Positions 51,066 to 59,106 of a stretch of 59,519 nucleotides of DNA are shown here, in pieces (within the stretch, counting starts at the first letter, position 1; every line of letters begins with the position of its first letter). The position numbers and the translations under genes were made by a program. The notes under the pieces are model-generated. The model saw only the letters and a list, made by a program, of their open reading frames with translations. It searched no databases and had not been told where the DNA came from. Source of the stretch: an uncultured Pseudanabaenaceae cyanobacterium (GTDB taxonomy: Bacteria > Cyanobacteriota > Cyanobacteriia > PCC-9006 > JAAUQQ01); assembly GCA_938017515.1 (NCBI GenBank), contig CALIJJ010000220.1, positions 1-59,519 on the forward strand, in the 5' to 3' direction.

Positions 51066-51968
51066 ATGGTGCATTCTTCATCGGGTCAATCCGAGCGCTC
51101 CGGTATTCTGTTTGCGCTCCTAGCCTACGGAAGCTGGGGATTATTTCCGCTGTATTGGAAACAGCTCAACACAGTCCCTGCGCTAGAAATCTTGAGCCAC
51201 CGTATGGCTTGGTCACTGGTGCTGCTGCTCATGCTGTTGGGAGCACTGGGACGATGGAAAACATTGCGGGGGCTGCTGCGATCGCGTCGCTCCCTGGCGA
51301 TGCTGCTGGCGAGTGCCGCCATCTTGGCCTGCAATTGGGGCATTTATATCTACGGGGTGAACAGCGATCGCGTCGTGGAGACCAGCCTGGGCTATTTCAT
51401 CAATCCCCTCGTGACGGTGCTACTGGGATTTCTCTTTTTGGGTGAGCGACTGGGACGCTGGAAACAGGTGGCAGTGGCGATCGCGGTGGTAGGTGTCGGC
51501 GGGTTCATTCTTCACAGTGGGCAGGTTCCCTGGCTCGCCCTCTTCCTCGCACTGAGCTTTGCGCTCTATGGTTTGCTGCGCAAGGTTGCCAATGTGGACC
51601 CGATGGCGGGGTTGGCGGTGGAGACGATGCTGCTGACCCCGGTGGCGATCGCCTTTCTGGTTTACCAACACGGCAATGGGGTCGGCAGCTTTGGCACGAG
51701 CGGTTGGCTAACGCTGCTATTGGCCGGGTGTGGCGTCGTGACGTCAATGCCGCTGCTGTGGTTCAACCATGCAGCCAAACGCTTGAGCCTAGCCACCCTC
51801 GGCTTCTTTCAGTATGTCGCTCCCAGCTTACAGTTTCTTCTGGGGGTCTTTCTGTACCGGGAGCCCTTCACACAGGCGTATCAGATCATGTTTGGCTTTA
51901 TTTGGACAGCATTGCTGATGTATTCGCTGAGTTCGTGGTGGGAGCGGCGGGCGAACGCACTGCCTTAA
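51066..51968 (+). CDS. rarD: EamA-family transporter RarD
   Basis: This 300-residue protein belongs to the RarD branch of the drug/metabolite transporter superfamily. It has about ten hydrophobic helices. The N-terminal ILFALLAYGSWGLFPLYWKQL, the EILSHRMAWSLVL segment and GYFINPLVTVLLGFLFLGERL are characteristic. The transported substrate is not known for the family as a whole. The open frame extends upstream to 50982, but the ATG at 51066 gives the usual short cytoplasmic N-terminus. The 3' end overlaps the 3' end of the convergent methyltransferase gene by 71 bp. Confidence 0.93.
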   Translation: MVHSSSGQSERSGILFALLAYGSWGLFPLYWKQLNTVPALEILSHRMAWSLVLLLMLLGALGRWKTLRGLLRSRRSLAMLLASAAILACNWGIYIYGVNSDRVVETSLGYFINPLVTVLLGFLFLGERLGRWKQVAVAIAVVGVGGFILHSGQVPWLALFLALSFALYGLLRKVANVDPMAGLAVETMLLTPVAIAFLVYQHGNGVGSFGTSGWLTLLLAGCGVVTSMPLLWFNHAAKRLSLATLGFFQYVAPSLQFLLGVFLYREPFTQAYQIMFGFIWTALLMYSLSSWWERRANALP

Positions 51969-52884
51969 ACATGCCAAAGCGACAGAGACCTGCCCCAAAG
52001 GCCAAGCGCATCAGCAGGATTGTCGGGATCTCCCGCGACGACTTGATCAAGCCCTTGAGGCCGTACTGCATCCATCCCTTGGGCCGGACGACTCCCTGCC
52101 AAATGGTGTCAATCCAGGAGGGCAATGTTTCCCGCGTCCAGTCCGCCGTTTCCACCGCCCCTGCGGCGTAGCCCGTTTCTTCCAGCAGTTCAGCAAACCC
52201 TTCAATACTGGAGAATTTGGGGTGGGCCCACTGGTCCAACAGTTGCTGCATCACCGGCTTCTCCCAAAAATTGAGGGGAATGCGGCGATCGTCCCGCTGA
52301 TTCCAATCTGCCACAACCAGGATGCCTCCCGGCTTCAGCACTCGCAGCAGCTCCCGCGCAAACTGGGCCTTGTCTGGCATGTGGGGACCAGCCTCCACGG
52401 ACCAAACCACATCAAAGCTGGCATCGGGAAATGACAGGTTCAGGGCATCATCGACCTGGAAGCGAGCCGTCACGCCGGAGGGCGTCAGTTCCGTCGCACG
52501 TTTCACCTGCCCAGGACTAATCGTGACGCCGGTTGCCTGAAAACCATAGTCCTTAGCGAGGGTGCGGGTGCTGCCGCCAATGCCACAGCCGACATCAAGC
52601 AGCGTCGTGCCTTGGGGCAGACAATCGAGGCCACCCCAGCGCACCATTTCATGGACAAAGTCGTACTTCGCCTGAATAAAATTCTTACGACGGGGTGGCA
52701 AACCATAGTGACCGAGATGAATATGCTCGCCCCAGTAATATTCCAGGATGCCGTCTTCGGTCCACTCGTCATAGGAGTTGGCGACGGAATCGGACGATTC
52801 GTAGCGACGAGGGGTCAGCAAATAGAGGGCGATGCCTGCCGCACTGAGGGCGAGGAGGAGCGAAAGCAGGAGGGATACACTCAT
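51898..52884 (-). CDS. MPBQ/MSBQ methyltransferase
   Basis: This 328-residue protein has an N-terminal membrane helix (MSVSLLLSLLLALSAAGIAL) followed by a SAM methyltransferase domain (TTLLDVGCGIGGSTRTLA; WSVEAGPHMPDKAQFARELL; VLKPGG). SSDSVANSYDEWTEDGILEYYWGEHIHLGHYG, seen in parts, is diagnostic of the 2-methyl-6-phytyl/solanesyl-benzoquinol methyltransferase (Sll0418 type), which acts in both tocopherol and plastoquinone synthesis. The ATG at 52884 is chosen because it begins the helix; the frame extends to 52977 with unrelated residues. The C-terminus is about ten residues longer than in the Synechocystis protein and overlaps the convergent rarD by 71 bp. Confidence 0.95.
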   Translation of the reverse strand: MSVSLLLSLLLALSAAGIALYLLTPRRYESSDSVANSYDEWTEDGILEYYWGEHIHLGHYGLPPRRKNFIQAKYDFVHEMVRWGGLDCLPQGTTLLDVGCGIGGSTRTLAKDYGFQATGVTISPGQVKRATELTPSGVTARFQVDDALNLSFPDASFDVVWSVEAGPHMPDKAQFARELLRVLKPGGILVVADWNQRDDRRIPLNFWEKPVMQQLLDQWAHPKFSSIEGFAELLEETGYAAGAVETADWTRETLPSWIDTIWQGVVRPKGWMQYGLKGLIKSSREIPTILLMRLAFGAGLCRFGMFKAVRSPAAPTTNSANTSAMLSK

Positions 52885-53310
52885 TGCGACGGCGTTACGT
52901 TTTGTAATATTCCCCACAATCTTAGCAAGATTCCGTGGCAGGCGGTCACGGTGGGGGCTTCGATCGCGAGCCCCCATGCTTCACGCAGCCCAAGGTCCGT
53001 ACAAAAACTACGGCAAATTCAGGAAAATCTCGGCACGTTTCAACGCCCTATTTTCTCGAAATAAGCTCACCGGATCGTCCTTCACTACTGCCACAGGGTC
53101 TAACATCTGCTGCTGGGTTGGGGATAGCCCGTTCCCCCAATGCAAATGAGGCTGAGTTGAGTATCACCGAGAGCTTGGGCTCCGAACCAAGCAAAGTGTT
53201 GGGTGACATAGAGTTGACGACACAAGTCATGCTCAAATCACCAGACCCCTTCTTCAAATAGTCACGAAAGCAGGTGATGTGAAGTATTTCGTGAGATACA
53301 GCCTGGTCTC
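52885..53310. other. Intergenic region upstream of the methyltransferase gene
   Basis: No gene is supported. The promoter of the minus-strand methyltransferase gene should lie here. I saw no strong hairpin, repeat or binding-site pattern. Confidence 0.4.
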
Positions 53311-53595
53311 TTAGTCCCAAACGCCACGATGATTAAGCACTGCATTCAAGCGTAAAAAACTCAGCGTACTGTTGATACTGAGAAAGGATAGGATACTGCC
53401 GCAACTGAGAACACTCAGCACACTGCCAGCGCTCGCGAGACTCAGGACACTGCCCACACTGCCAATGCTCAAGATGCTCCCGGCGCTGCCCACACTCAAA
53501 ATGCTGCCCACGCAGCCAATGCTCAAAATGCTGCGATAGCTGCCTTTGCTCAGGAGACCTTCCGGAGGAATCAAGAAGCGGTCGAGCATCATCAT
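53311..53595 (-). CDS. Small nine-residue-repeat protein (94 aa)
   Basis: After a short head (MMMLDRFLIPPEGLLSKGSYR) the protein consists of seven tandem nonapeptides of the pattern S-I-L-S-I-G-S-V-G (SILSIGCVG, SILSVGSAG, SILSIGSVG, SVLSLASAG, SVLSVLSCG, SILSFLSIN, STLSFLRLN). The codons differ from unit to unit (for example ATT/ATC/GTC and AGC/AGT) while residues are kept, which argues for selection on protein. Short Ser/Ile/Gly-repeat proteins of this type occur in other bacteria as hypotheticals; a beta-solenoid is inferred. No signal peptide or membrane segment is clear. The start codon is one of three consecutive ATGs. It is divergent from the aminotransferase gene. Confidence 0.65.
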   Translation of the reverse strand: MMMLDRFLIPPEGLLSKGSYRSILSIGCVGSILSVGSAGSILSIGSVGSVLSLASAGSVLSVLSCGSILSFLSINSTLSFLRLNAVLNHRGVWD

Positions 53596-53607
53596 CGAGG
53601 GACGGGG

Positions 53608-53635
53608 TTAACGGTGCAGAGGCCCCAATTATAAT
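53608..53635 (+). promoter_or_regulatory. Possible promoter of the aminotransferase gene
   Basis: TTAACG (53608-53613) and TATAAT (53630-53635) are 16 bp apart, about 60 bp upstream of the aminotransferase ATG. The -10 is perfect; the -35 is weak. Confidence 0.4.
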
Positions 53636-53696
53636 GCGCTGAGAAACGAAGGGGTAGCCTAAAATTCAAGAGAACGGATCTTACTTATCGTTGCTC

Positions 53697-54863
53697 ATGA
53701 TAGATTTCACCGCAAATCGACTCCAGGGAATTGAAACCTCTGCGATTCGTACCATGACTCGTCTAGCCATCCAGCATGGTGCAGTGAATATGGCCCAGGG
53801 CTTACCAGATTTTGAGCCTCACCCTGCCATTTTGGAAGCCGCCTGCCAAGCGATCCGAGCGGGGCACAATCAGTACAGCATTACGTGGGGACTGCCAGAA
53901 CTACGGGAGGCGATCGCCCACACCTTCCAACGCCTCTACAACTATCGCTACGACCCTGAAACGCAAATCACCGTCACCTGTGGCGTCTCCGAGGGCATTG
54001 TTCTTGCCCTGCTGAGCACGGTCAATCCCGGCGATGAGGTGATCGTGATTGAGCCGATGCATGAGAACTATGTCCCGGCGATCGCCTTTGCCCAGGGCAA
54101 GCCCGTCTTTGTTCGCCTCGACCCACCGGCCTATCGCCTCGATCCAGAAACCTTAGCAGCAGCATTTTCTGAAAAGACGAAGGCCATTATTGTGAATACG
54201 CCCCACAATCCCACGGGGCGAGTGCTGGATGCTGAGGAGTTGGGGGCGATCGCACAGTTGTGTCAAAAACATAATGCGATCGCCATCACCGACGAAATCT
54301 ACGATCGCCTCACCTTCGATGCTCGGCCCCACATTCCGCTGGCGACGTTAGAAGGCATGGGCGATCGCACCCTCACCATCGGTGGTTTGGGCAAGACGTT
54401 GGCAGTGACGGGGTGGCGGTTGGGCTATGTCTGTGCATCAGCTGCATTGACGGATGCAGTGCGCAAGTTGCATGACTTCACGACGATTTGTGCGCCGACA
54501 CCGTTGCAACATGCAGCCGTGACGGCGTTGGGGTTACCGGATGATTTTTTTGCCGAGCAGCGGCGGGAGTATGAGGTGCGGCGCGATCGCATTTTTAAGC
54601 TGGTGCAATCCGCTGGATTTGTTGCTCAACCACCCCAGGGAGCCTATTACCTCATGAGTGATTTTGGTCAGATGGGGTTTGAGGGAGATGACTGGGCCTT
54701 CACAAAATACATGACCGAGACCGTGGGCATTGCGGTGGTACCGGGGTCTACGTTTTATGCGACGCCGGGGCTGGGGCAAACCGAAGTACGGTGGGCCTTT
54801 GCCAAGCGGCCCGAGACGTTTGATGCGGTGGAAGAACGTCTCCAAAACATCACAACCTTGTAG
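53697..54863 (+). CDS. Class I/II aminotransferase (PLP-dependent)
   Basis: This 388-residue fold-type I aminotransferase carries the usual motifs: VNMAQGLPDFEP, NQYSITWGLPELREAIA, VTCGVSEGI, NTPHNPTGRVL, ITDEIYDRL, the PLP lysine in IGGLGKTLAVTGWRLGY, and APTPLQHAAV. The pattern fits the kynurenine/methionine-type (YbdL-like) group rather than aspartate aminotransferases proper; the exact substrate cannot be read from sequence. The ATG at 53697 follows the -10-like TATAAT by about 60 bp; a TTG two codons earlier is ignored. The DUF952 gene converges with it, 12 bp away. Confidence 0.93.
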   Translation: MIDFTANRLQGIETSAIRTMTRLAIQHGAVNMAQGLPDFEPHPAILEAACQAIRAGHNQYSITWGLPELREAIAHTFQRLYNYRYDPETQITVTCGVSEGIVLALLSTVNPGDEVIVIEPMHENYVPAIAFAQGKPVFVRLDPPAYRLDPETLAAAFSEKTKAIIVNTPHNPTGRVLDAEELGAIAQLCQKHNAIAITDEIYDRLTFDARPHIPLATLEGMGDRTLTIGGLGKTLAVTGWRLGYVCASAALTDAVRKLHDFTTICAPTPLQHAAVTALGLPDDFFAEQRREYEVRRDRIFKLVQSAGFVAQPPQGAYYLMSDFGQMGFEGDDWAFTKYMTETVGIAVVPGSTFYATPGLGQTEVRWAFAKRPETFDAVEERLQNITTL

Positions 54864-54875
54864 AGACGGTGATGC

Positions 54876-55208
54876 TTACCCATCGGTAAATGTGCCATCA
54901 ACGCCGGGCTCAAAGGGCCAGACTTTCACGACGGCATCTAGATTCAGCGGGCCATACAAATGGGGAAATGTGCCGTGCCCAGGTACATCGTCGTAGCGGA
55001 GTTCGGCCTGGAGGCGATCGCCCTCAATCTCCAGCAACACCAACCCCATCTGTCCCCGATAGAATCGATTCGCCGTTGCGATCACCTGCTTCTCCCCAGA
55101 GAGGTGAATAAAGCCCTCCGCTTCCAGGGACGGGGGCTGATAGCTGCCTTGGGCTTGAGCCTCTGCCCAAGCCGTGTTTGCAATAATGTGAAACAGCTTT
55201 TGTGTCAT
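54876..55208 (-). CDS. DUF952 family protein
   Basis: This 110-residue protein has the DUF952 pattern: LFHIIANTAWAEAQAQGSY at the start, GFIHLSGEKQVIATANRFYRG in the middle and FPHLYGPLNLDAVVKV at the end. The function is unknown; the fold resembles a small alpha/beta domain. Its ATG overlaps the stop of the GNAT gene (ATGA, 55205-55208), so translation is coupled. The pair may act together, but the target is not visible. Confidence 0.88.
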   Translation of the reverse strand: MTQKLFHIIANTAWAEAQAQGSYQPPSLEAEGFIHLSGEKQVIATANRFYRGQMGLVLLEIEGDRLQAELRYDDVPGHGTFPHLYGPLNLDAVVKVWPFEPGVDGTFTDG

Positions 55209-55699
55209 GGAGCAGTATCCAGTGATTTGACCTGTAGGGATACTACCTTGGTGTCGTAGGGCATCAATTGCCCGACTTCCACAAATCCCTGTTGCTGATG
55301 GAACTTTAGAGAGGCAAGATTCGGCGGTTCGATATCTACTTCTAGGGCAATGCGGGGAAGCTGAGCCGCTTGAGCCTGGGCCATAACGTCACCATAGAGG
55401 TGCTGGCCAAGACCCTGACCCCGGTGGGTTGCGGCCACGACAACGCGATCGATGTAGAGGAAATCGTCGTATTGTTGCTCAAACCAGAGAAAATTGGGGC
55501 TGTGGTAGGTCGCGCCTTTGCGAAAGGCAACGAGAAACGCAGCAATCGTGGAAGAGACTTCCACAACACGCAGCATGTGAGCCGATGCGGCGATCGCCTC
55601 TAGACCGGCCAAATCCAACGGACTCAACACTGCCACAGAGAGCTGGTTGAGGTCCAGCATTGCGGCGTAATCAGCAGGGGTGGCGTCCCGAATCAGCAT
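55205..55699 (-). CDS. GNAT-family acetyltransferase
   Basis: This 164-residue protein has the GNAT fold: LIRDATPADYAAMLDLNQLS, a central YDDFLYIDRVVVAATHRGQGLGQHLYGDV (the Q/RxxGxG/A acetyl-CoA loop is RGQGLG), and ALEVDIEPPNLASLKFHQQQGFVEVG near the end. Likely acetylates a small molecule or protein; substrate unknown. The ATG at 55699 is used; a GTG three codons earlier is possible. Its stop overlaps the start of the DUF952 gene by four bases. Confidence 0.9.
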   Translation of the reverse strand: MLIRDATPADYAAMLDLNQLSVAVLSPLDLAGLEAIAASAHMLRVVEVSSTIAAFLVAFRKGATYHSPNFLWFEQQYDDFLYIDRVVVAATHRGQGLGQHLYGDVMAQAQAAQLPRIALEVDIEPPNLASLKFHQQQGFVEVGQLMPYDTKVVSLQVKSLDTAP

Positions 55700-55978
55700 T
55701 GGATGCACAAAGAAGAGAAGGTCTTCTATATGTACCGTGTTCTACAGCACATTGGCAGGAAAATTGAATCGCATCGGATCAAGCCGTGATCACAACCAGT
55801 CGATGACGAGGAGCGTTGCTGATATACGGGATGAGAACAAATAGAAGAAGTCAACAGGCTCTAGGAGCCAGAATCAGATTTATCCCTCAATTCAGCAACG
55901 CCCATCCGGAGCTGTGCGAGGATTATGGTAGTTCGCTGGTGCGTTTAAGTACTGGTTCATTTACGTAGGTGTTTGGCC

Positions 55979-57046
55979 ATGTCTCTGCCGCCCTTTGACC
56001 CCGCAGCTGCCCAGGCTCGTGTTGACCACTTTTGGCAATTGGGAGCAAGTTTTGGCATGGAGCGAAATGCCTACCATAACTACCTGAATGAGCTAGTGAG
56101 CGATCGCTACGCCCTCGTCCATGGTCTCCAGGTCCTGCGGGATGAGCTTCAGTTTGCGGCGGCCAGCACGACGGATATTCGGGCCTGCGGAGCGGATTTG
56201 AGTTTGCCCAGTGTGGTGACGACGCTGGCCTATACCAACTGCGGCGATCGCATCCACCAGGGGGAAGCCACCAAACGCTACCGCGACGTCGTTGCCTCCC
56301 GCTTCGCGACGCTATCAGAAATTGGCGAGTTGAAGCTGGAGGCATTTTTCCCGGCAGGGGGCGGCACGGACAATGGCGCCACGTTGGCCCATGTGACGGT
56401 GGCCCATGAGTTAGATGAGCATCTGAAGCGGGAGGTCTATGCGGGCAACCCTCAGTCGATGTCGTTGGTGGCGATCGACCTCAAGACCCATGTGGGACGG
56501 CTACGGCAGGATGGCAAGCAAGTGTATGGTCTGACGCGAGAATCACCCTGGCGAGAGCCCCGGGCGGCCTGTGGGGCGATCGTCGGGGCCTTGACCCAAT
56601 ACAACTCTCACAATTTGATCCACCGCCGCATTCGCGATGACCTGCGGGAGCGCAATTTTCAATACCTGACAAACCATAGGATTTTGACGGATGACGGGGT
56701 TGACATCACGATGGCAGTTGCTTCAGCATTAGTCGCGATCCGGGGGATTCGCAACACAGCCATGGCATTGCCCCAGGAGATGGATGAGCGGGGGGTCGCT
56801 CACCTGACGGCGAGTATGACGGTGAATCGACCGTCGCGGGATGATTTGGTGATCTACCTAGGACGCGCAACGGTGTTTAACGGCAAGGTGCTCATTCAGT
56901 CCTTGGGCACTGAGGCGGACCGCTATGGCGGCAAGCTGGTGGACTATGCTCAAGAGCAGCGGTTGCAGCTGAGCTATGCGGATTGGGATGTGGAGAATCT
57001 GCCCATTGAGGAGATTAGCTATAAAGTGCAGCCATCGGGGTTATGA
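55979..57046 (+). CDS. Unrecognised conserved-looking protein (355 aa)
   Basis: I do not recognise this gene. The product has 355 residues, is soluble, and has no signal peptide or membrane segment. Notable features are a run of polar, charged motifs rich in His and Asp (VVTTLAYTNCGDRIHQGEA, NGATLAHVTVAHELDEHLKRE, QYNSHNLIHRRIRDDLRERN, THVGRLRQDG) and two Cys (IRACGADLS, TNCGDRI). The ATG at 55979 has TAGGTG upstream. It is between the GNAT/DUF952 pair and the carbonic anhydrase, with no operon partner. The sequence composition and codon use look like its neighbours and like a real enzyme. Confidence 0.65.
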   Translation: MSLPPFDPAAAQARVDHFWQLGASFGMERNAYHNYLNELVSDRYALVHGLQVLRDELQFAAASTTDIRACGADLSLPSVVTTLAYTNCGDRIHQGEATKRYRDVVASRFATLSEIGELKLEAFFPAGGGTDNGATLAHVTVAHELDEHLKREVYAGNPQSMSLVAIDLKTHVGRLRQDGKQVYGLTRESPWREPRAACGAIVGALTQYNSHNLIHRRIRDDLRERNFQYLTNHRILTDDGVDITMAVASALVAIRGIRNTAMALPQEMDERGVAHLTASMTVNRPSRDDLVIYLGRATVFNGKVLIQSLGTEADRYGGKLVDYAQEQRLQLSYADWDVENLPIEEISYKVQPSGL

Positions 57047-57071
57047 CAAGGGGCGATGACAACGAGATGCC

Positions 57072-57770
57072 CTAGGTGATGATTGAAATTTTTCCAGTAT
57101 CCAGATCATAGCGAGAACCAACCAGCTTCAAGCTGCCCGCTGCCACGCGACGAGCCACGAGTTCTGACCGTTTGAGTTGCTCTAACTGGTATCTCACATT
57201 TTGTTGCATTGCATTTTCAACTGGGTCTCCCGCTTGCCCCTTGGATTGTTCCACGGCGGGCAAGATCGCCTGCACAAATGTTCCAATATCTCCCGGCAAA
57301 GGGTTATTCTCCACCGCAGCCGTGACGGCACCACAGCGTTCATGGCCCAACACCATGAGAATGGGCGTTTCCAACAGCTCGATAGCATATTCCAAGCTGC
57401 CCAAAACTTCAGGGGTCACAATATTGCCTGCCACCCGCACATCAAAAATATCGCCAACCCCTTGGTCAAACAGAATCTCCACAGGCACCCGAGAATCTGC
57501 ACAGGTTAAAACCGTTGCAAACGGATGTTGCGATTGAGAGACTTCCTGAAGTCTGCTTTTGGCCTGATGGGGAAAGGACTGATGGTGTTGTGAAAAACGC
57601 TGGTTGCCTTCGATTAATGCTTGTAGGGCAGTCTCAGGATCCGGCAAATCCTTGGGGGGCAGAGTTGCTGCCTCCACTGGTTCTGGACTGATTAAGCCTT
57701 GCAACAAGAGCCCTGTTGAAGCCATGACGCCAACCTGTAAGAGTTGGCGGCGATTCATCTCAGTATCCAT
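57072..57770 (-). CDS. Exported beta-carbonic anhydrase
   Basis: This 232-residue beta-class carbonic anhydrase carries Zn ligands Cys90, His143 and Cys146 (LTCADSRVP; GHERCGAVTA) and the Asp92/Arg94 dyad. The N-terminus (MNRRQLLQVGVMASTGLLLQ ... PVEA/ATLPP) is a Tat-type signal with twin arginine, so the enzyme is exported. It interconverts CO2 and bicarbonate outside the cytoplasmic membrane or in the thylakoid lumen, resembling the EcaB group. AGGAGG lies nine bases before the ATG at 57770; the frame extends further to 57800. It is the third gene of an operon with sbtA and sbtB, 51 bp after sbtB. Confidence 0.93.
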   Translation of the reverse strand: MDTEMNRRQLLQVGVMASTGLLLQGLISPEPVEAATLPPKDLPDPETALQALIEGNQRFSQHHQSFPHQAKSRLQEVSQSQHPFATVLTCADSRVPVEILFDQGVGDIFDVRVAGNIVTPEVLGSLEYAIELLETPILMVLGHERCGAVTAAVENNPLPGDIGTFVQAILPAVEQSKGQAGDPVENAMQQNVRYQLEQLKRSELVARRVAAGSLKLVGSRYDLDTGKISIIT

Positions 57771-57821
57771 TGGCCTTGCCTCCTGTTTATGAGTTCTCAA
57801 CTGGCAATTCGTTCACACATT

Positions 57822-58130
57822 TCATTCATCCACACATTTCATGGAGCGGACTTCCATGGCATCGGTGATGTGGCACGTCCCCCCAAAACGATTGAGTAAC
57901 GGACGAATGGCTTCCACCACGGAGGAAATCAAATCAGGCACACAGAAGGCAACGATGTAGACGTTGTCTAGCATGGTTCGATCTAAATCTTCTTGGCCTG
58001 AACGCAGCTGTTTGCCTGCAACATTGCGCAGGACGCTATGGCTGTGGATACCAGACTTTTCTAGGGCATCTATTAATTTCCCTAACTCAAAGGAGTTGGC
58101 AATGATTTCAATTCGTTTTACCTCATGCAT
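57822..58130 (-). CDS. sbtB: SbtB, PII-like regulator of SbtA
   Basis: This 102-residue protein has the PII-like beta-alpha-beta fold of SbtB (VKRIEIIANSFELGKLIDAL; LDNVYIVAFCVPDLISSVVE; CHITDAMEVRSM). SbtB binds adenine nucleotides and regulates SbtA. The usual C-terminal R-loop with CGPxGC is absent: the protein ends RSMKCVDE. The residues around the nucleotide loop (HSVLRNVAGKQLRSGQ) are retained. The ATG at 58130 starts within five bases of the sbtA stop; an upstream in-frame start at 58184 would overlap sbtA and is rejected. Confidence 0.85.
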   Translation of the reverse strand: MHEVKRIEIIANSFELGKLIDALEKSGIHSHSVLRNVAGKQLRSGQEDLDRTMLDNVYIVAFCVPDLISSVVEAIRPLLNRFGGTCHITDAMEVRSMKCVDE

Positions 58131-58134
58131 GAGT

Positions 58135-59106
58135 TCAACTCCATAACAACTCAATTCCATAGAGATAGAGGGGAATTCCCACAATGATATTGAAGGGGAA
58201 TGTCACCGCTAAGGCTGTTGAGACATAAAGACTGGGATTGGCCTCGGGCACAGTCATTCTCATCGCAGCGGGGACAGCGATATAGGAGGCACTGGCACAA
58301 AGGACTGAAAAGAGAAGGGCATCTCCTGTCTCTAGACCAATCAACCGGGCTAGGCCGATGCCGACCGCCGCATTAAATAAGGGCATAAGAATCGAAAAAG
58401 CGATGAGAAAGACGCCTGTTTTTTGCAGATCTTTAATTCGCTTGGCGGCAACTAATCCCATATCCAGGAGGAAGAAGGTTAGTACGCCGTAAAAGAGCTG
58501 TTCAGTGAAGGGTGAGAGAATTTCTGCGCCATGTTCTCCGGTCAAGACGCCAATGACGAGGCTTCCAATCAACAGAAATACGGAGCTATTTAGAAAGGCT
58601 TCTCTGAGGACTTCTGACCAGGAGACTTCGCGATCGCGATTGGCCGCAAACAAATTAACTAAGATCAGACCGACGATAATGGCAGGCGATTCCATCAGGG
58701 CGAGGTCTGCGACCATGAAACCGTGAAAACTCATTCCCAGCTCTTTGAGGAAGGAGCTAGCGGTGATGAAGGTGACGGCGCTGATGGAGCCGTAGGTGGC
58801 TGCGATCGCGGCGGCATCGTAATCGTTTTTCAGCCCCCAGCGCAGAATAAAAAAGGAGTAGACCGGAACGATGCAAGCCATGCTGATGGCGGCAACGATG
58901 GTTAAAAGAACTTCTGAGCTTAAACCACTTTTTGAAAGTTCAACGCCGCCTTTAAAGCCAATTGCTAGGAGCAAATAGAGGGAAAATAATTTGGGAATCG
59001 GGGCAGGAATTTCTAAGTCAGACTGCACAAAAACTGCTAGCATCCCAAGAAAGAAAAAGAGAATAGCAGGATTGAGGAGATTAGAGAGAATCAGATTACT
59101 ATCCAT
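58135..59106 (-). CDS. sbtA: SbtA, sodium-dependent bicarbonate transporter
   Basis: This 323-residue polytopic membrane protein carries the SbtA pattern (LLNPAILFFFLGMLAVFVQSD; EIPAPIPKLFSLYLLLAIGFKGGVEL; AATYGSISAVTFITASSFL; ALMESPAIIVGLIL; SASYIAVPAAMRMTVPEANP). It takes up bicarbonate with Na+ at the plasma membrane as part of the CO2-concentrating mechanism. The ATG at 59106 is preferred over a GTG at 59112. sbtB starts four bases after the stop, then the exported carbonic anhydrase, making a single carbon-uptake operon. Expression under carbon limitation is known for the family; no operator could be read here. Confidence 0.97.
   Translation of the reverse strand: MDSNLILSNLLNPAILFFFLGMLAVFVQSDLEIPAPIPKLFSLYLLLAIGFKGGVELSKSGLSSEVLLTIVAAISMACIVPVYSFFILRWGLKNDYDAAAIAATYGSISAVTFITASSFLKELGMSFHGFMVADLALMESPAIIVGLILVNLFAANRDREVSWSEVLREAFLNSSVFLLIGSLVIGVLTGEHGAEILSPFTEQLFYGVLTFFLLDMGLVAAKRIKDLQKTGVFLIAFSILMPLFNAAVGIGLARLIGLETGDALLFSVLCASASYIAVPAAMRMTVPEANPSLYVSTALAVTFPFNIIVGIPLYLYGIELLWS

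Noticed and set aside
52935..53261. 108-codon plus-strand frame upstream of the methyltransferase
   Set aside because: The composition is unlike a folded protein, and there is no ribosome-binding site; it spans the likely promoter region of the minus-strand gene.
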